Part shown: positions 34,146 to 45,871 of the stretch, piece after piece
Numbering within the stretch: the stretch's first letter is position 1
How the letters are laid out: every line of letters starts with the position of its first letter
DNA from: Linnemannia elongata
Taxonomy: Eukaryota; Mortierellomycota; Mortierellomycetes; Mortierellales; Mortierellaceae
Assembly (NCBI GenBank): GCA_036320915.1
Contig: JAXBDG010000020.1
Coordinates: forward strand, 971,006-1,035,005
Direction of reading: 5' to 3'
DNA length: 64,000 nucleotides
Made by a program: the position numbers and the translations under genes
Notes under the pieces: model-generated
The model's input: the letters and a program-made list of their open reading frames with translations, nothing else
Database searches by the model: none
What the model was told of the DNA's origin: nothing

Positions 34146-35776
34146 CTGATATTTGCAGAACTTTGCATCCCGAAATTCGATACGCAAAATGTCCAGTGTT
34201 TGCTTGTAGGACAGTCGAATCTGGGCACATTTCCCAATAGAAGCGATCATAGGGGCCGTCAAGGGGTTGGTTCGGCCAAGATTAAAATCGAACTGGTGCT
34301 CACAGTGATCGAGGTTGAAGGAGGTGATGTGGTAATCAGGAGCGATGGACAGAGGGGAAGATATGCTGATCGCGAATGGGCAACCACAACGTGGACTCTC
34401 ACGCTTGTTGTGCTGTCGATCCTCGTCAGCAACTTTCTTGGATGTATAGAACCCAAAGAAGCTGCAAACGTACTTGACTATTTAGTGGTGAGGAAAGAGG
34501 ATAAGGAGGTAGAAAAATGAAAAAGACGATAAGGTTCGCGATTTCGATTTCTTGCTCAACTCTATCTCACACTTGATATAACATGTACAAACCAATATTG
34601 CTTACCGGCATTGACAGTCGAGGTGCGAATTATAAGCTTGTGCCCCTTTTTGAGTGCCCAAGACCTCAAAAATACGTCCGCAGCCGACCTTGATCCAAGA
34701 CAATAGTGAAAGGTGGGCACCCAGCCCACCAGCAGTTCACTAGCAACATCGCCAACCTTGACCGGAACATGAACCGACCCATCCTCTTCATATCTGCACT
34801 CGTCCTCGTCGATCTCATCCATGCTCTCATCCTCCCTCATACGCTCCCGAGCGGAAAATACAGGTGTTGAGGATGTGTTGTAAAGAACGGCACTGACAGC
34901 TGCTGCGTGATTGTAAGACGAAGTGATTTTTGTTTTGATTACTGGAAAGAGTGGTTGATGAGGCGTTGTTATTGAACGACGAATATAACTCTTCTTCCGT
35001 CTCAACGTCATACAGCTCGTCCTGGTCCTGGCCCTCGGCCTCGTCATCGTCTTCGTCATCGTCCTTGAACGTTTCCTGTTCATCCGAGTCAGCAAAAGCA
35101 TTGTCCGACCAATGTTCACCCTAATAAAAAAGAATGATAGAGGAGAAAGTGGTAGAGGCATTGAATACACAAATGCAATAGGGCAGGATGCCAAAATGTA
35201 ATGAAAGCACCGTCTTGATTTTATGTTACCTCCTTTTCGAGGTTGTTATGAGAGAACATGCTCTCGAATTTGTCGCCAAGTTCCTTAGCCTAAAAAAACC
35301 ATGAAAAAAAAGTTAGCAAAATGGGCCACGTCACTTCATACTCTTCTGGGTTATTGTTTTGAGCGACATTAAGGTACCTTTTGCTGCAAAGGGCTGGGAA
35401 GCGTAGTCAGCGGTGTTTTAGGGGGGGCGATGAAAGAGTCTAACGACTTATCACTGTTCTTTGAGCTGCTAGAGGTCGGGGAGAGATTCTACGTTGAGAA
35501 GCACGTTACATTTTTCAGAAATAAAAATAAAAAAGAGTGAGCCCAGGTGTTTTTTTTCTTGGTTTCTTGATTATTATCTTTTTTGTCGCGATTTTTTTTT
35601 TTCATTACCTTGAACTGAGGAACTGGTTGTTGCTCTGTGCCCGGAGAGGCCTCAAAGGAAGCAGATGAGGGTTCGGCTTTGTTCTTGCTACAAATGGGAG
35701 TCTCGGCAAACGCGGCTTCCATAGCCGTCTTTTCCATTTTGAGTTGGCCATCCTTTGTATCAAGAGAAATCCTAGG
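34146..35776 (-). CDS. MULE gene exons 2-7: linker and FAR1-type zinc domain
   Basis: Six exons with consistent phase: 35776..35609, 35488..35378, 35289..35230, 35120..34943, 34902..34606 and 34477..34146, all with GT-AG borders. Exons 2-5 encode a Ser/Pro- and Asp/Glu-rich linker (PSSASFEASPG, NLSPTSSSS, ETFKDDDEDDDEAEG). Exons 6-7 encode a FAR1/WRKY-GCM1-like DNA-binding region: VFLRSWALKKGHKLIIRTS, then VCSFFG, RCGCPFAI and DHCEHQF, giving a C-C-H-H ligand set. This is the DNA-binding part usual at the front of MULE transposases. Each acceptor begins the codon left by the previous donor, so the run reads without a stop from the Ulp1 exon into the DDE exon. Confidence 0.72.
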
Positions 35777-35872
35777 CTACAAAAAATTCAAGGTCTATTA
35801 AACAAGAGTACACAAGCATTTTGATTTCGTTTACAACTACAAAAGGCACAGGCTAAATTCTCATTTGTGTAC

Positions 35873-37098
35873 CTTGTCAAAGCCCATCAATCGAGCCAAA
35901 TACTTGGCACGGTGTTTAACGTTATCTTTTTCAGTCCAGATGGTTATAGACTCCTGACCTGTGATATCGTTCTCAATCATATGTGCGGCAATTACGCCAC
36001 ACGAGCTGCCGTCCGACTGCCGAGGTTGGTGTAAGCGTTGAATATTCGTTCTAGTCCATTTTTTGACTTAAGGCTGGATATCCCCAAACTAACCCAGGCC
36101 TTGAGGACATGGACGGCGGTGGAGTATCCGTTGTCCGAATAACGCATTCCGTCTCCAACATAAACTGCGCACGAAACCATATCCAACTTGATCACTCCCC
36201 AGTGGCGGCCTAGGTAGACTATGGAATAGACGGCGTCATAGCTTCCGTTTCTAAGACCATCGACATTCCAGTTGTGAAAGGTTTTGTTGCCTAAGTTAGG
36301 GTGCTCCCGCATCCAATCAGACAGCCTACAAGGCGAAATAAACAGGTTGGTGTTGCTGTTGTACAATCCGTATCGGACCTCAAAATCGCACATGATTGCA
36401 TCCAGAATGGTTGAGGTCATCCACTCTTGGCCGGCGAGAGGGAGAAGGGAAGCGAGGGAAACCGACTCCGGACCAAGAGAAAACAGCGCGTCATCAATGC
36501 GAATAATCTTCATCTGTTGCTGGTACCACTCAAAAAATGATGGGTTCAACGCAGCAACAGAGTTCCTCATCCAACGGCGCGCTCGGTGAAGATGCTCAAT
36601 AAGGCAGCCAGACTGGACAACCTCCTTCAAGAAGACAAAGTCTATTTCTTCGGAGACGCGGAAGGGGACAAAGGTCGATCCAATGTTAATCCAGAGGCCG
36701 AGGTTGTTGTTGTTGTCCTTGAACTTGTTATAGGTCGCGGTATAGGACTGGAGATTGGGAATGGTCCTCAAAGCTGCAAGGCTCTCTTGGTTAAGGACTG
36801 TTGCCGGCAAAGTAGTGCAATGCGGTAGCTCACCCGTGTTACGGGTCGAGGAAAACTGAGGGAAATCGTTCACTTCTAGGAGCTGGGCACAAGGAACACG
36901 GTTTCGCCAGATCTTTCCATAAATCCAAGCCGCATCAGACTGCAACCGCGGCAAGGCGTCAACGTCGATTGGGGTCGAAGCGGTGTTGATAATCGAGGGC
37001 ATGCTTTTGGTAATGAAAGATGCAAGGGTAGGGATATCAGACGATTGCCATGTACAATTAGTTTCAAACGTGAAGTACCAAAAACTGCAGAGAATCAT
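35873..37098 (-). CDS. Ulp1/C48-type cysteine protease domain, exon 1 of the MULE gene
   Basis: ATG at 37098. After a long N-terminal region come LSDWMREHPNLGNKTFHNWN, GRHWGVIKLDM (catalytic His region), VYVGDGMRYSD (Asp) and, after a frame break, QSDGSSCGVIAAHMIE (Gln and catalytic Cys). The break lies in an A6 run on the coding strand (36059-36064); one extra A would restore the frame and make the exon 1227 bases, a multiple of three. The exon ends at a GTACAC donor (35872) in phase with the next exon. C48 proteases cleave SUMO-like tags; Ulp1-like genes are known to travel with some MULEs. Here the domain appears to be the N-terminal part of the transposase protein itself. If splicing differs, it may be a separate gene. 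Confidence 0.72.
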
Positions 37099-38162
37099 TA
37101 CATGAATGGTGGGAGTGGTAGCACTAATGGTAGGATTAGCAGTGGTGTTGGTATAGTGGTGGTGTTGTTATGGTTGTAAGAATTTACAAATGAGGAATTT
37201 TACTTATGAATCATTGTTTTTATAGTCTACCCAATGATATCCAAAATTTGGCGTTTTAGAGGCAAGCGGGCTTACACCTCTATTATTCTTCACAGATTGC
37301 AATGTGAGAAACACCATTGTCGTGCTAAGGTTGTATTCATTTGAGGTAGGTATAATAGCAACTCGCACTTGATTCATTTTTTTAAAATAAGCAAACAAAC
37401 ATAATCCTTCATTGACTAGGCGAAGCTCCTTTTTACGGCAAGGGTGACTCCGAATATGACCCTTGTCCTAAGTAACTCTAGGCCTGAAAAAGTCAATCTG
37501 GCTTTAGTTTATCCAAAAAAATCTTCGGAAGGATTGTGCGCTTGGGCATTTAGTAAAATCTTGATCAGTAATTAGCAATCGATTTTTCCACGAGCGTTGA
37601 CTTACCATGCAGTTGCATTTTTTTAAATAGCTTGCATTGTACCGGTATAGGAACAAAAAGGCCAATACCCAGGAACCAACAGGATGTACCTCTTACTTAC
37701 CAGAATTGGATTGAATATGAGGGTTTGATTACCTAAGTACATCGACCATTACACTTGCGCTAACGCAAGCACTTTAAGCAATAGGAACAGTAAAAACCCA
37801 GAAAGTGTTGTTTAAGGATATACTTAACACTTGACAAGACGAAGAATAACGCTGCCCTGAATGTCTATGCTTTTCAGGACTGTATAAAGAGACCAATGTT
37901 CATTCCATGTAGATACCATCAACTTTTTTTTCTTCTGGTCCTTCACTTTTTAAACAAAAAATATGGCCAACATCCTCCCCACCTGCACATACTACCACTG
38001 CGCTATGAAGTGGCCAGCGCGACCTCATTCTCCTCTCATCATTGAAAAAAAAATGCTTCATTTTCACGACTATCACACCCCCTACTCACTGTCTCTCAAA
38101 AACAACCACCCCACCGCGCAATCTCCACGTACTGAGATATTTGTCGCAAGGCTAGCAAATCA
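37099..38162. other. no gene seen, between divergent genes in the element
   Basis: AT-rich region between the start of the Ulp1-MULE gene (minus) and the right zinc-finger gene (plus), so it probably holds both promoters. No TATA box stands out clearly. Confidence 0.45.
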
Positions 38163-38747
38163 ATGGAGTTTGTTTGCTATTGTGGTGCCTCCAGCCCAGG
38201 TCGATCAGTCCTTCAGCTTCATCGCTCGTCTTGTGTAATGCCAGCCCCTGATATGACTATCCTCTCGCTCTTGCCTGCGGAGGTCGTTGAATTAGACGCG
38301 TTTTTGGACGAAGGACTGGTCGACACCAAGCCAAAAGCACACCCCTCTGATCACTTTGGTCTGTCGCTGGGGGATGTTGATATTGGTAGCCTACGTCGAT
38401 GCGATGAAACATCCCCCCTGTCTCCTGGATACATGGACGATACTTCCGAGGAGTTGTCCGGAGACGACACCGATGTTACTTTGCCTCCAATTCAATCACC
38501 AAGCCTATCGTTCGAAAAGCCTTTTCAGCTTGCGGGTCAAGAACTCGACCATCCCTTCTTCACCTTTACGACATGCGTGGATCGAATACCAATGAGGTTC
38601 GCAATTCCTCTCCAAGATTCGTCAAGAGGCGCCGATCGGAAAGAACAAACAATAGAAAACGTCGTATCCCTCAAGGAACCCGCTCGAAGAACAGTAGACC
38701 TTGTTTTATGGATCCCACTAGTTACATTGCAAGGCAAGACTTGTTGA
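38163..38747 (+). CDS. small zinc-finger passenger gene
   Basis: 194 residues from ATG 38163. The N-terminus FVCYCGASSPG followed by LQLHRSSC forms a C-x-C...H-x4-C finger. An acidic Ser/Asp-rich middle follows (SEELSGDDTD). From about 38573 a second frame, open to 38776, encodes a strongly basic segment (FVKRRRSERTNNRKRRIPQG) that looks more like a nuclear or DNA-binding tail than the continuing first frame. A frameshift or unrecognised intron near 38570 is therefore possible. It sits just inside the right arm, mirroring the zinc-finger gene inside the left arm. Function unknown. Confidence 0.5.
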   Translation: MEFVCYCGASSPGRSVLQLHRSSCVMPAPDMTILSLLPAEVVELDAFLDEGLVDTKPKAHPSDHFGLSLGDVDIGSLRRCDETSPLSPGYMDDTSEELSGDDTDVTLPPIQSPSLSFEKPFQLAGQELDHPFFTFTTCVDRIPMRFAIPLQDSSRGADRKEQTIENVVSLKEPARRTVDLVLWIPLVTLQGKTC

Positions 38748-38776
38748 ATGTGAAGAGACCAAAACATCAGTGAAAT

Positions 38777-39139
38777 GAGCAAGTTTGCATGAATAAACTG
38801 CAGGTGTTTTTTATTTGTACTACATCACTATCAATTATGAAAACAATAGGGGAGGTATGTGCATGAGCAAAAGTGTCTTTTGTCGGTGTCAATCTACTAG
38901 ATGAATCGACGGTGTTGTAAAATTGCAGCTGCCTTAAACGCCATATGCTTGCGCCGCATGTAGGTTTGAATTCTGATAGGGCTCAAAGAATGTGAAGGAT
39001 GCAGAGTCAGAATAAAGAATATGTCCGATAGAAAATGGAATAGAATGAGAAAAATGGCCACGGCTATTTTTTAAAACAGAAGGTAGAATCAATGGGAGAT
39101 ACATGTAAATATGCACACGATATCGTGTTCCAAGTCTAT
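38777..39139. other. no gene seen, next to right arm
   Basis: AT-rich 3' flank of the zinc-finger gene. The inner partial arm unit begins at about 39140. Confidence 0.4.
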
Positions 39140-39948
39140 GTCACATTCCTCCTCTTTGTCTCGCCCTTTGTCTCGCCTCTGTCTCGCCTTCTCACACACA
39201 TACACGCGCACACACTTCCATCTCCTTTTTCACGGAGAGCCGCGCTCGAGCATGTCACGTAAGTGACTATGAGTAAATAGATGGCAGTATCAATTGGGTA
39301 TTACTCATATCGGCCGGGCAGTCGCTTCGCCAGTATCAAAGAAATAAAAAAAGTGGCAAGCAAGGGAATAAAGGGAAGAGGATGTGGTCAAGAAAGAGGA
39401 AGGAAAATCAATGAAAGGCCCGTGCAAACATGTGCACCCTTTCTCTTTCGAGTCCCTCAGTCATGCTTGTCCTCTCTGCCTCGCCCTCTCTCTCACACAC
39501 ACACGCACACACGCACACACCTCCATCTCCTTTTTCACGGAGCCGCGAACGAGCGTGTTACGTAAGTGATTGTGGGTAAATAGATGGCTATACTAATTGG
39601 GTATTATTCATATCGGTCAAGCATTCGCTTCGCCAGAATCCAAGAAAAAAAAAGAGGCAAGCGAGGGAATAAAGGGAAGAGGATGTGGTCAAAAAAAGAG
39701 GAAGGAAAATCAATGAAAGGCCCGTGCAAACATGTGCAGCTGTTGTGGTACGGGTTTATTTTTATTTATCCGTTTTTTTAACGAAGAAACGCTCAACCGA
39801 TCAAGCCACACGAGCCGATACTGCTTATTATCTGCTCTGTGATGCAAAATAAAGAAAACGCACTCTTTCTTCTCGTTAATTCTACCCATACTTCTCACAC
39901 TCTTTTCATTTTCGAGTCCCTCAGTCATTCTTGTACTCTCTGTCTCTT

Positions 39949-40034
<86 letters not shown>

Positions 40035-41000
40035 GCACACACTTCTATCTCCTTTTTCATGGAGGGTCGAGGCCGAGCGTGTTATGCACGTGATTGCGAG
40101 GTTGGTATCGCCTATATCGACCAAGCAATTGCTGGACCAGAGTCAAGGAAAAGAAAGGGGTGAAAAGTATGCAGTCTAAGTTAACGAGAAAAAAGAGTTG
40201 TTTTATTGTTTTACACCACTGGAGTGATATTTAACCACAGATGTGATAGTTAATCACAGAGGTGGTAAATAATCACGGAGATGATGATTATTATAAACAA
40301 TCACGGAGGTGGTAGTTGAGAAGCGACCATCTGCCATGTGGTGATGTGGTCGCTAGCAGCACTTCTTCGTTAAATAAAAAGACGGGGTAAAATAGAATAA
40401 AAAACCCCGTACCGCAACAGGGGGAGAGGCATACGTCACATCATGCACCCTTTGATCCCAGGTCAGTCTTTGCAAGGCTCGTATTCTGAGTTCTCACGAG
40501 CTTGCCTTTCGCCCTCTCTCTCACCCCACGCTAGCTTTTTATTTGGGGATATTCGTCCTTGGTTGTACACCTTGTTGTTTCTATCAAGATCCAGGCCTAA
40601 GAAAAGTATAAGGTTATGGAGGCCCATTCGCGCCGTTATGCTTTGACCACTTTGTAAAAGAAGAAAACAAAAAAAAAAAAAAAAAAAAAAAAAAAGAAAG
40701 CGACGTAGGCACATGTTTTTGCCCAATTTTCTCTTTTTTTATAACACGAGTAGGAGGAAGTTGTCTACTTGAAAGCTTGTATCGTTCCTCCTTGGCTTCC
40801 TCTCGTTCTGCCCCTCACCATCTTTTGTTTTTCTGTTGGATTGATGGTGGAGGTGGTTGTTCCTTAACTTAATCACTCATTCCTGCTACCTCATCGTTGT
40901 TGTTTTTGCTTAACTGTTTTTCTTATGTATAATCGTGTGGGTAAGAAAAGAGCATGCAGGTGATTAGTATCGCTTGCTTCCTGTTTTCTATCTTTTCGAA

Positions 41001-41018
41001 GCACCCGTGCACGGGTGC
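41001..41018. other. 18-bp perfect palindrome in right arm
   Basis: Same palindrome as at 21070-21087, unchanged although neighbouring bases differ between the arms. Confidence 0.75.
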
Positions 41019-41344
41019 AAGTTTACGAAATGAGAGATACAGGGAGCGGAGAGGAAGGAGAGAGAGGGGAGCAATGGACGACTGTCATTAGAAAAAACGA
41101 CTCATTGTACACAGCTCAGCTGTTGAGAATTCTTACAACGTTTTAAAAAGAGCTACAGTCCGAATTGGACTTTTCCCTCCCTTCTGTTCCATTTTCCTTT
41201 TCTCTTTCGTATTATTATAACCGCCTCACGACACTCATTCTCCTCTTCCTCTTATCCCTCCATCCGTCCCCCATTCCCTCCACGCACGTTATCCCTTGTC
41301 TCCCTTTCTCCTTCGCTCTTTTCTTTTTCTTAACACCCTTCCCC

Positions 41345-41555
41345 CTTTCCCTCTACCCCCCTCTAGCTGCTTCCCTCTACTCCCCTCTAGCTGCTCCCCT
41401 CTATTCCCCTCTAGCTGCTCCCCTCTACCCCCCTCTTGCTGCTCCCCTCTATTCCCCTCTAGCTGCTCCCCTCTAACCCCCCTCTTGCTGCTTCCCTCTA
41501 CTCCCCTCTAGATGCTCCCCTCTACTCCCCTCTAGCTGCTCCCTCTACTCCTCCT
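41345..41555 (-). repeat. 24-bp minisatellite in right arm
   Basis: Complement of the left-arm array, with the same alternating CTAG/CTTG variants and slightly different unit number. Confidence 0.8.
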
Positions 41556-42579
41556 CACCTTCCCTCTGCCCTCCTTTAGCCTCTCCTTCTACCTTTCATC
41601 TCTCACCAATTCTTATTCTCTTCTACCTTTAGATGCACAATCAGGTCCTTGGCACCTCTCCCTGTAATCACTTCCTCTTTGAGTGCAGAATTACACGGAC
41701 GGCAAGGCATAAGATACCTCGAAGAATAAACTATATTTTGCTTATTTTATTCGTCCTGTATGACATATTTGACAAAGAAACAAACGAGCAAACAAGGACT
41801 GTGTAGGATCCTGAGCTTGGTGGAGCTTGATTTAGCCTTGTTTCCTTGTGTTTGAATATAAAGAGAGATTGAAGAGACGAGATCTGAAAAGAAGACAAAG
41901 CGAATGACGGTTTCATGTTCAGTAATGGCCTGAAAGATGAGGCTAATTTGTGTTTCGACTCTGGCCAGGTTCAAGTGTGAAACGGGTGTAAAAATGAGTG
42001 TAACAAGGATGTAAAAGTCAGGTCAAGATGGCCGGCATCCTGAAGACAAAAAAAAATTCGCCAGCAAAATGGACACTCAAGGCGTCAAACACCTTTTGTT
42101 GCCTTCTGTCAAATCAATGAGGCAAAAACAAAAAAAATGGACAATTCACAGATAGGGCGTCGCCTAGTCAAATGACTTAAGGCATCCAGCAGCGCTGGTC
42201 AAACCAGGATTAGACCAATTGTCGGCAAATAAAAACCGCCTCCTTTCTGCTGTAATCCTTACTCAGTTGTAAAGGAAGCAGAATCGAGTTTGTTTACAAT
42301 GGGGTAAGAAAAGGCGATGCCGTATGTTCCTACAAGTATGTAAAAAAATGGATTTGGGGCTAATTGATACACCATTGTAAACATTCCAAAAAAACCAGAG
42401 CCTTACTGGGTTGTTCGACCTTCGTTTTATGAAATGCTTACCTATGTGTGTTTATTCACTCGTTGAGTGCGTCTTACACTAATGTAAAAGACCCCCTTTC
42501 ATCGAATCTTTACTCATAGTACACTTTCATGCATACACCCTTGTAAGCATTTAATTTACAGAGTATTGTAAGAAATTCT

Positions 42580-44282
42580 TTTTGATTGTCGATATCCTTG
42601 AACGGAGGATTGTCGATATCCTTGGGCGGAGGACTGTCAATGTCTTGGGTGGGGGATTGTTGAATTTGTCGTTTAAGGCAATGAGCATGTCAACCAGTCG
42701 CTTCTTGGAGCCAACAATCCACATCCGACCAGTCTATCATGTTGTCGATACTGTCGCAGGTGGAGATGCGACCAATCTTGGCGGAAAGTTTGTTGACATT
42801 ACTATCATCCATAATTGTCTCAAGAACATAGCTCTCTGACTCTCCTGCAACTCCTCTCAACTCCTTGCGCCTCCAGCCTTCAATCAATTTTTTTGCCTCT
42901 AACTTTTGTGCCTGAGAACGGGAACGTGAGCGCTTCGGGGCTGAGTTTGACGGAAGCTTTTGGAGAGCTGTTGTTCCGGCATTATTGGAATCGGCAGAGC
43001 CTGCGTGAGTTTTGTTGAGCCTGGAATCACAAACATCACAGCAGTTGTCGACCTCTTTATGTTTGTTGTCAAAGACTCGGTTGAATATCGTTCTGCGACA
43101 GTCGTCGGTGTTGATGTAATCCCTGAGGTTGTGATCAATTGCTGGCTTGTTTAGCGGTACCACGCAACACGCATAAAATACCAACGCATCGAAGTGCTGA
43201 AGGATCGAGCTGCACGTCCAAGACGTTGAGCGAGCGTGGTAATATTAGTCGGGCACTTGACTTGAACCACTCGAATGATGTCGTCAATGTCACATCCCAT
43301 GCCTGCGGCCTCCGTAGACAACAGTACCCGGATCTGGCCCTTCCTGAATCTCGACATGTAGAGTTCCTTGGTTTCGAATGTGAGCCCTGCATAATAATAG
43401 CCGATCCAACGCGGGTTTTATTGCTGGTCCTGGCTTTTTCAATAAGTCGCTTGTAAACTCTGACCAGAGTTGCGTGGAGTCGAAGTAGACGACTGACTTT
43501 TTGAAATCCAGAAGAAAGTCTAAGGCTCTCCATGCAAGTGTTGTTGTCCTTGAATTGTCTGACCTCATATCTGATATTTGGGGCGATCGGTATTCCCTCT
43601 AACGACTGGGACATCCTTGCTGAAATGAAGACTCGTATAACATCATCCAGAATCTGACCATGTAGCGTTGCCGAGACTGCGATAAATGCCACACCGGGCG
43701 GGACTCTACAACGCAGCTCTCCTATCAAAGCATAGTCCGTCCTGAAGTCCGAGCCCCAGGTACTTATGCAGTGCGCCTCGTCAATAACTACTGCCTGTAC
43801 TCGCGTTCGCCATCTTGGATTCTCCCAAAGGGACACAAAACGGTCGTTCCCAAAGATGGTCTCCGGGGACATAAATACAGCTTGATACTCTCCGGCCGAC
43901 AGCGCGCTCTCCAAGGTACTCGGCAGGTCCACACGACTATGAATGCAGATACTCTTGATGTCTACTGAGTGAAGTTTTCGGTGTTGGTTCCTCCATAAGT
44001 GCAATCAAGGGCGAGATCACGACAATGACACGGCTTTTTCCATAACACCAAAGGAAGGAAATAAGCCAACGTCTTCCCCCAGCCGCAGCCTGCAATAAGA
44101 ATGCAATCCTCTCCCCGACCTATATGCTTGACGACGGCCTCTTGTTGCTTCTTGGGCTCAAATCCAAAGTATTCTTGACACAACTCTGAGGCGTTCGCTG
44201 GATACACACACACTTGTTTGAACGGGTTCGACTCGATGCTCTGGTGCGACTGGATTGTTGCAAAGCCTAATCGAGCTGTCAT
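42580..44282 (-). pseudogene. RecQ-family helicase, broken
   Basis: ATG at 44282. Motifs in order: FGFEPKKQQEAV, ILIAGCGWGKTLAYF (motif I), IVVISPLIALMEE (Ia, in another frame), AVVIDEAHCISTWGSDFR (motif II, DEAH), FIAVSATL (III), VLLSTEAAGMGCDIDD (V), AQRLGRAARS (VI), then a RecQ zinc-binding cluster DCRRTIFN and NCCDVCD. At least four frame changes are needed to read it through. The far C-terminal part contains three 24-bp repeats (42586-42660) and runs straight into the edge of the giant element at 42560, where the arm supplies a TAA. Subtelomeric or mobile RecQ-like genes are common in fungi; this one appears dead. Confidence 0.75.
42586..42660 (+). repeat. 24-bp repeat, 3 copies
   Basis: GATTGTCGATATCCTTG plus CGGAG-type units, the third diverged. 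They lie in the 3' part of the helicase relic next to the element boundary. Confidence 0.65.
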
Positions 44283-45871
44283 TCCTTTTTCTTGCGTCTA
44301 CGCACTGCTTGAGTGGCCTTCCTCACGATAGCCTTTCTCCCGATAGCCATACTGACAATGGGGCGAGAGAACTGAAAGGGGCAGTGACAATAGCAAAAGG
44401 CGACGGCAGAGAGAGAGAACAGTCGGAAGGCGCTGGCTTTGAAGCGGTGTTTGGTAGGGATAGAGGAGAGCTGTAAATATGGCTAGTGGGATATGAAAGG
44501 AGAGAGAAGCAAGGTTTATTTACTTAGGCTGAGGGAAGCAGAGAGAAAGGGGGATGAACTACAGAGATGACAAGCGTTGATGAGGGCAATCAGATGATGA
44601 AGAGAGATGAACAGTGCGAGTGTGAGAACGAGCAGCCTTGCTTTTGGGGAGTAAAAGACCCTTAACTGCCTTGCTATTGGGGGGAGAAACCCTTAACAAC
44701 CTTCCTTTTTGGTTTTACGACCCGCTCCGCCAATAACTCAAAATTTTGACCCAGACCCTCACTGCGTGAGGTCTTCGCTGCGCGAAGGAATTGATTCTAA
44801 CCCACGAGGGGAGGGGATGGAAGCGAGACTACACTGCGCGACACTGTGGCAAAAGAAGTGGCAAATGGAGAGTATTTGTTTTCGTGTGGCAGTGTGACCA
44901 AATAAGGAGATTGACTTGGGTTCATTTGACCCTTACATGAATGCGACACAATATATGCCAGTAGACTCGGCCTCAAGACCTTACATCCTCTGCGCATGTG
45001 AGTCAGGATTGGAACGACTCTTTTACACCGCCACTCTACAAATCTGTCATATTGTCAAAACATTGCCCTAGCATAGAATCTGTCAAGAGAAACAAGCACT
45101 TCATATAATACCAAGAAGATTCAGCACTCCGCCTTTGAACACTGTCGTCGACACCTGGACCAGACAAAGTAGTTTTATTGTGCCTTTCAACCATAATGAG
45201 CAAAAAAAAACTAACCTCTAATGTAGTTGTTTTTTCTTACCCTACACTCCATGTTTTCTTCAGTTCCCTTAAATTTGTTTTATACAACCGTGATCGATGC
45301 CGAATGCCAATGTTGAGCACAAATCGTGTACTAATCCTTGTAGAAAATGGCGAAGCAAATGTTACATCTAACAACCCATGCTCTGATAGCTGTTTTCTTT
45401 TTCAGCTGATATTTTCCACGCCTTTCGTCAAAAGTCTTCTGCACAGCGGTCGATTGGCGAAGCAAAGGGAGTCGTCAAACTGCGCATTTGACATTTTTCT
45501 GTCAACTGCGCAGACCCTCTAATACGAAAATACGAACAAAAACCTACGCCCCCGACGTACTCGCAAACACAAGGTGCACGCTTGCCAGTGGCAGAGATTG
45601 TCGTCTGTGCTGTCTGTGTTCTGTTTGTTTCCCGGTGATCCTGAAAGGGGCTCTCATTTTTCAATTTTGCAATGGTGTGAACATGCAAAATCATCCAGCT
45701 TTTCCTTTCTAGTCAAAAACAAACGGGAAAGATAACACACACTGAATAGGGAGAAGAATGTACTTCATGAGTGAAAGGGACCATTGTCGTTGTTCGCGTA
45801 TCTTTTATTGAGTTTTTTTTTGTACATAGTATCATTCTCGCGGGCGAGTATGGGTGGAGTATCCCTGTCCT
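44283..45871. other. intergenic with a double hairpin
   Basis: No gene recognised. At 44757-44787 two hairpins stand side by side: CCTCAC-TGC-GTGAGG and CTTCGC-TGC-GCGAAG, both with TGC loops. The remainder is mixed sequence upstream of the helicase relic and downstream of FMO copy A. Confidence 0.5.

Larger units (their letters stand above)
39260..42560 (-). repeat. right inverted arm
   Basis: Mirror of the left arm. It differs in microsatellite length and minisatellite unit number. A third, partial copy of the 300-bp inner unit extends inward to about 39140. Near-identity over 3 kb points to recent duplication or gene conversion between the arms. Confidence 0.9.
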
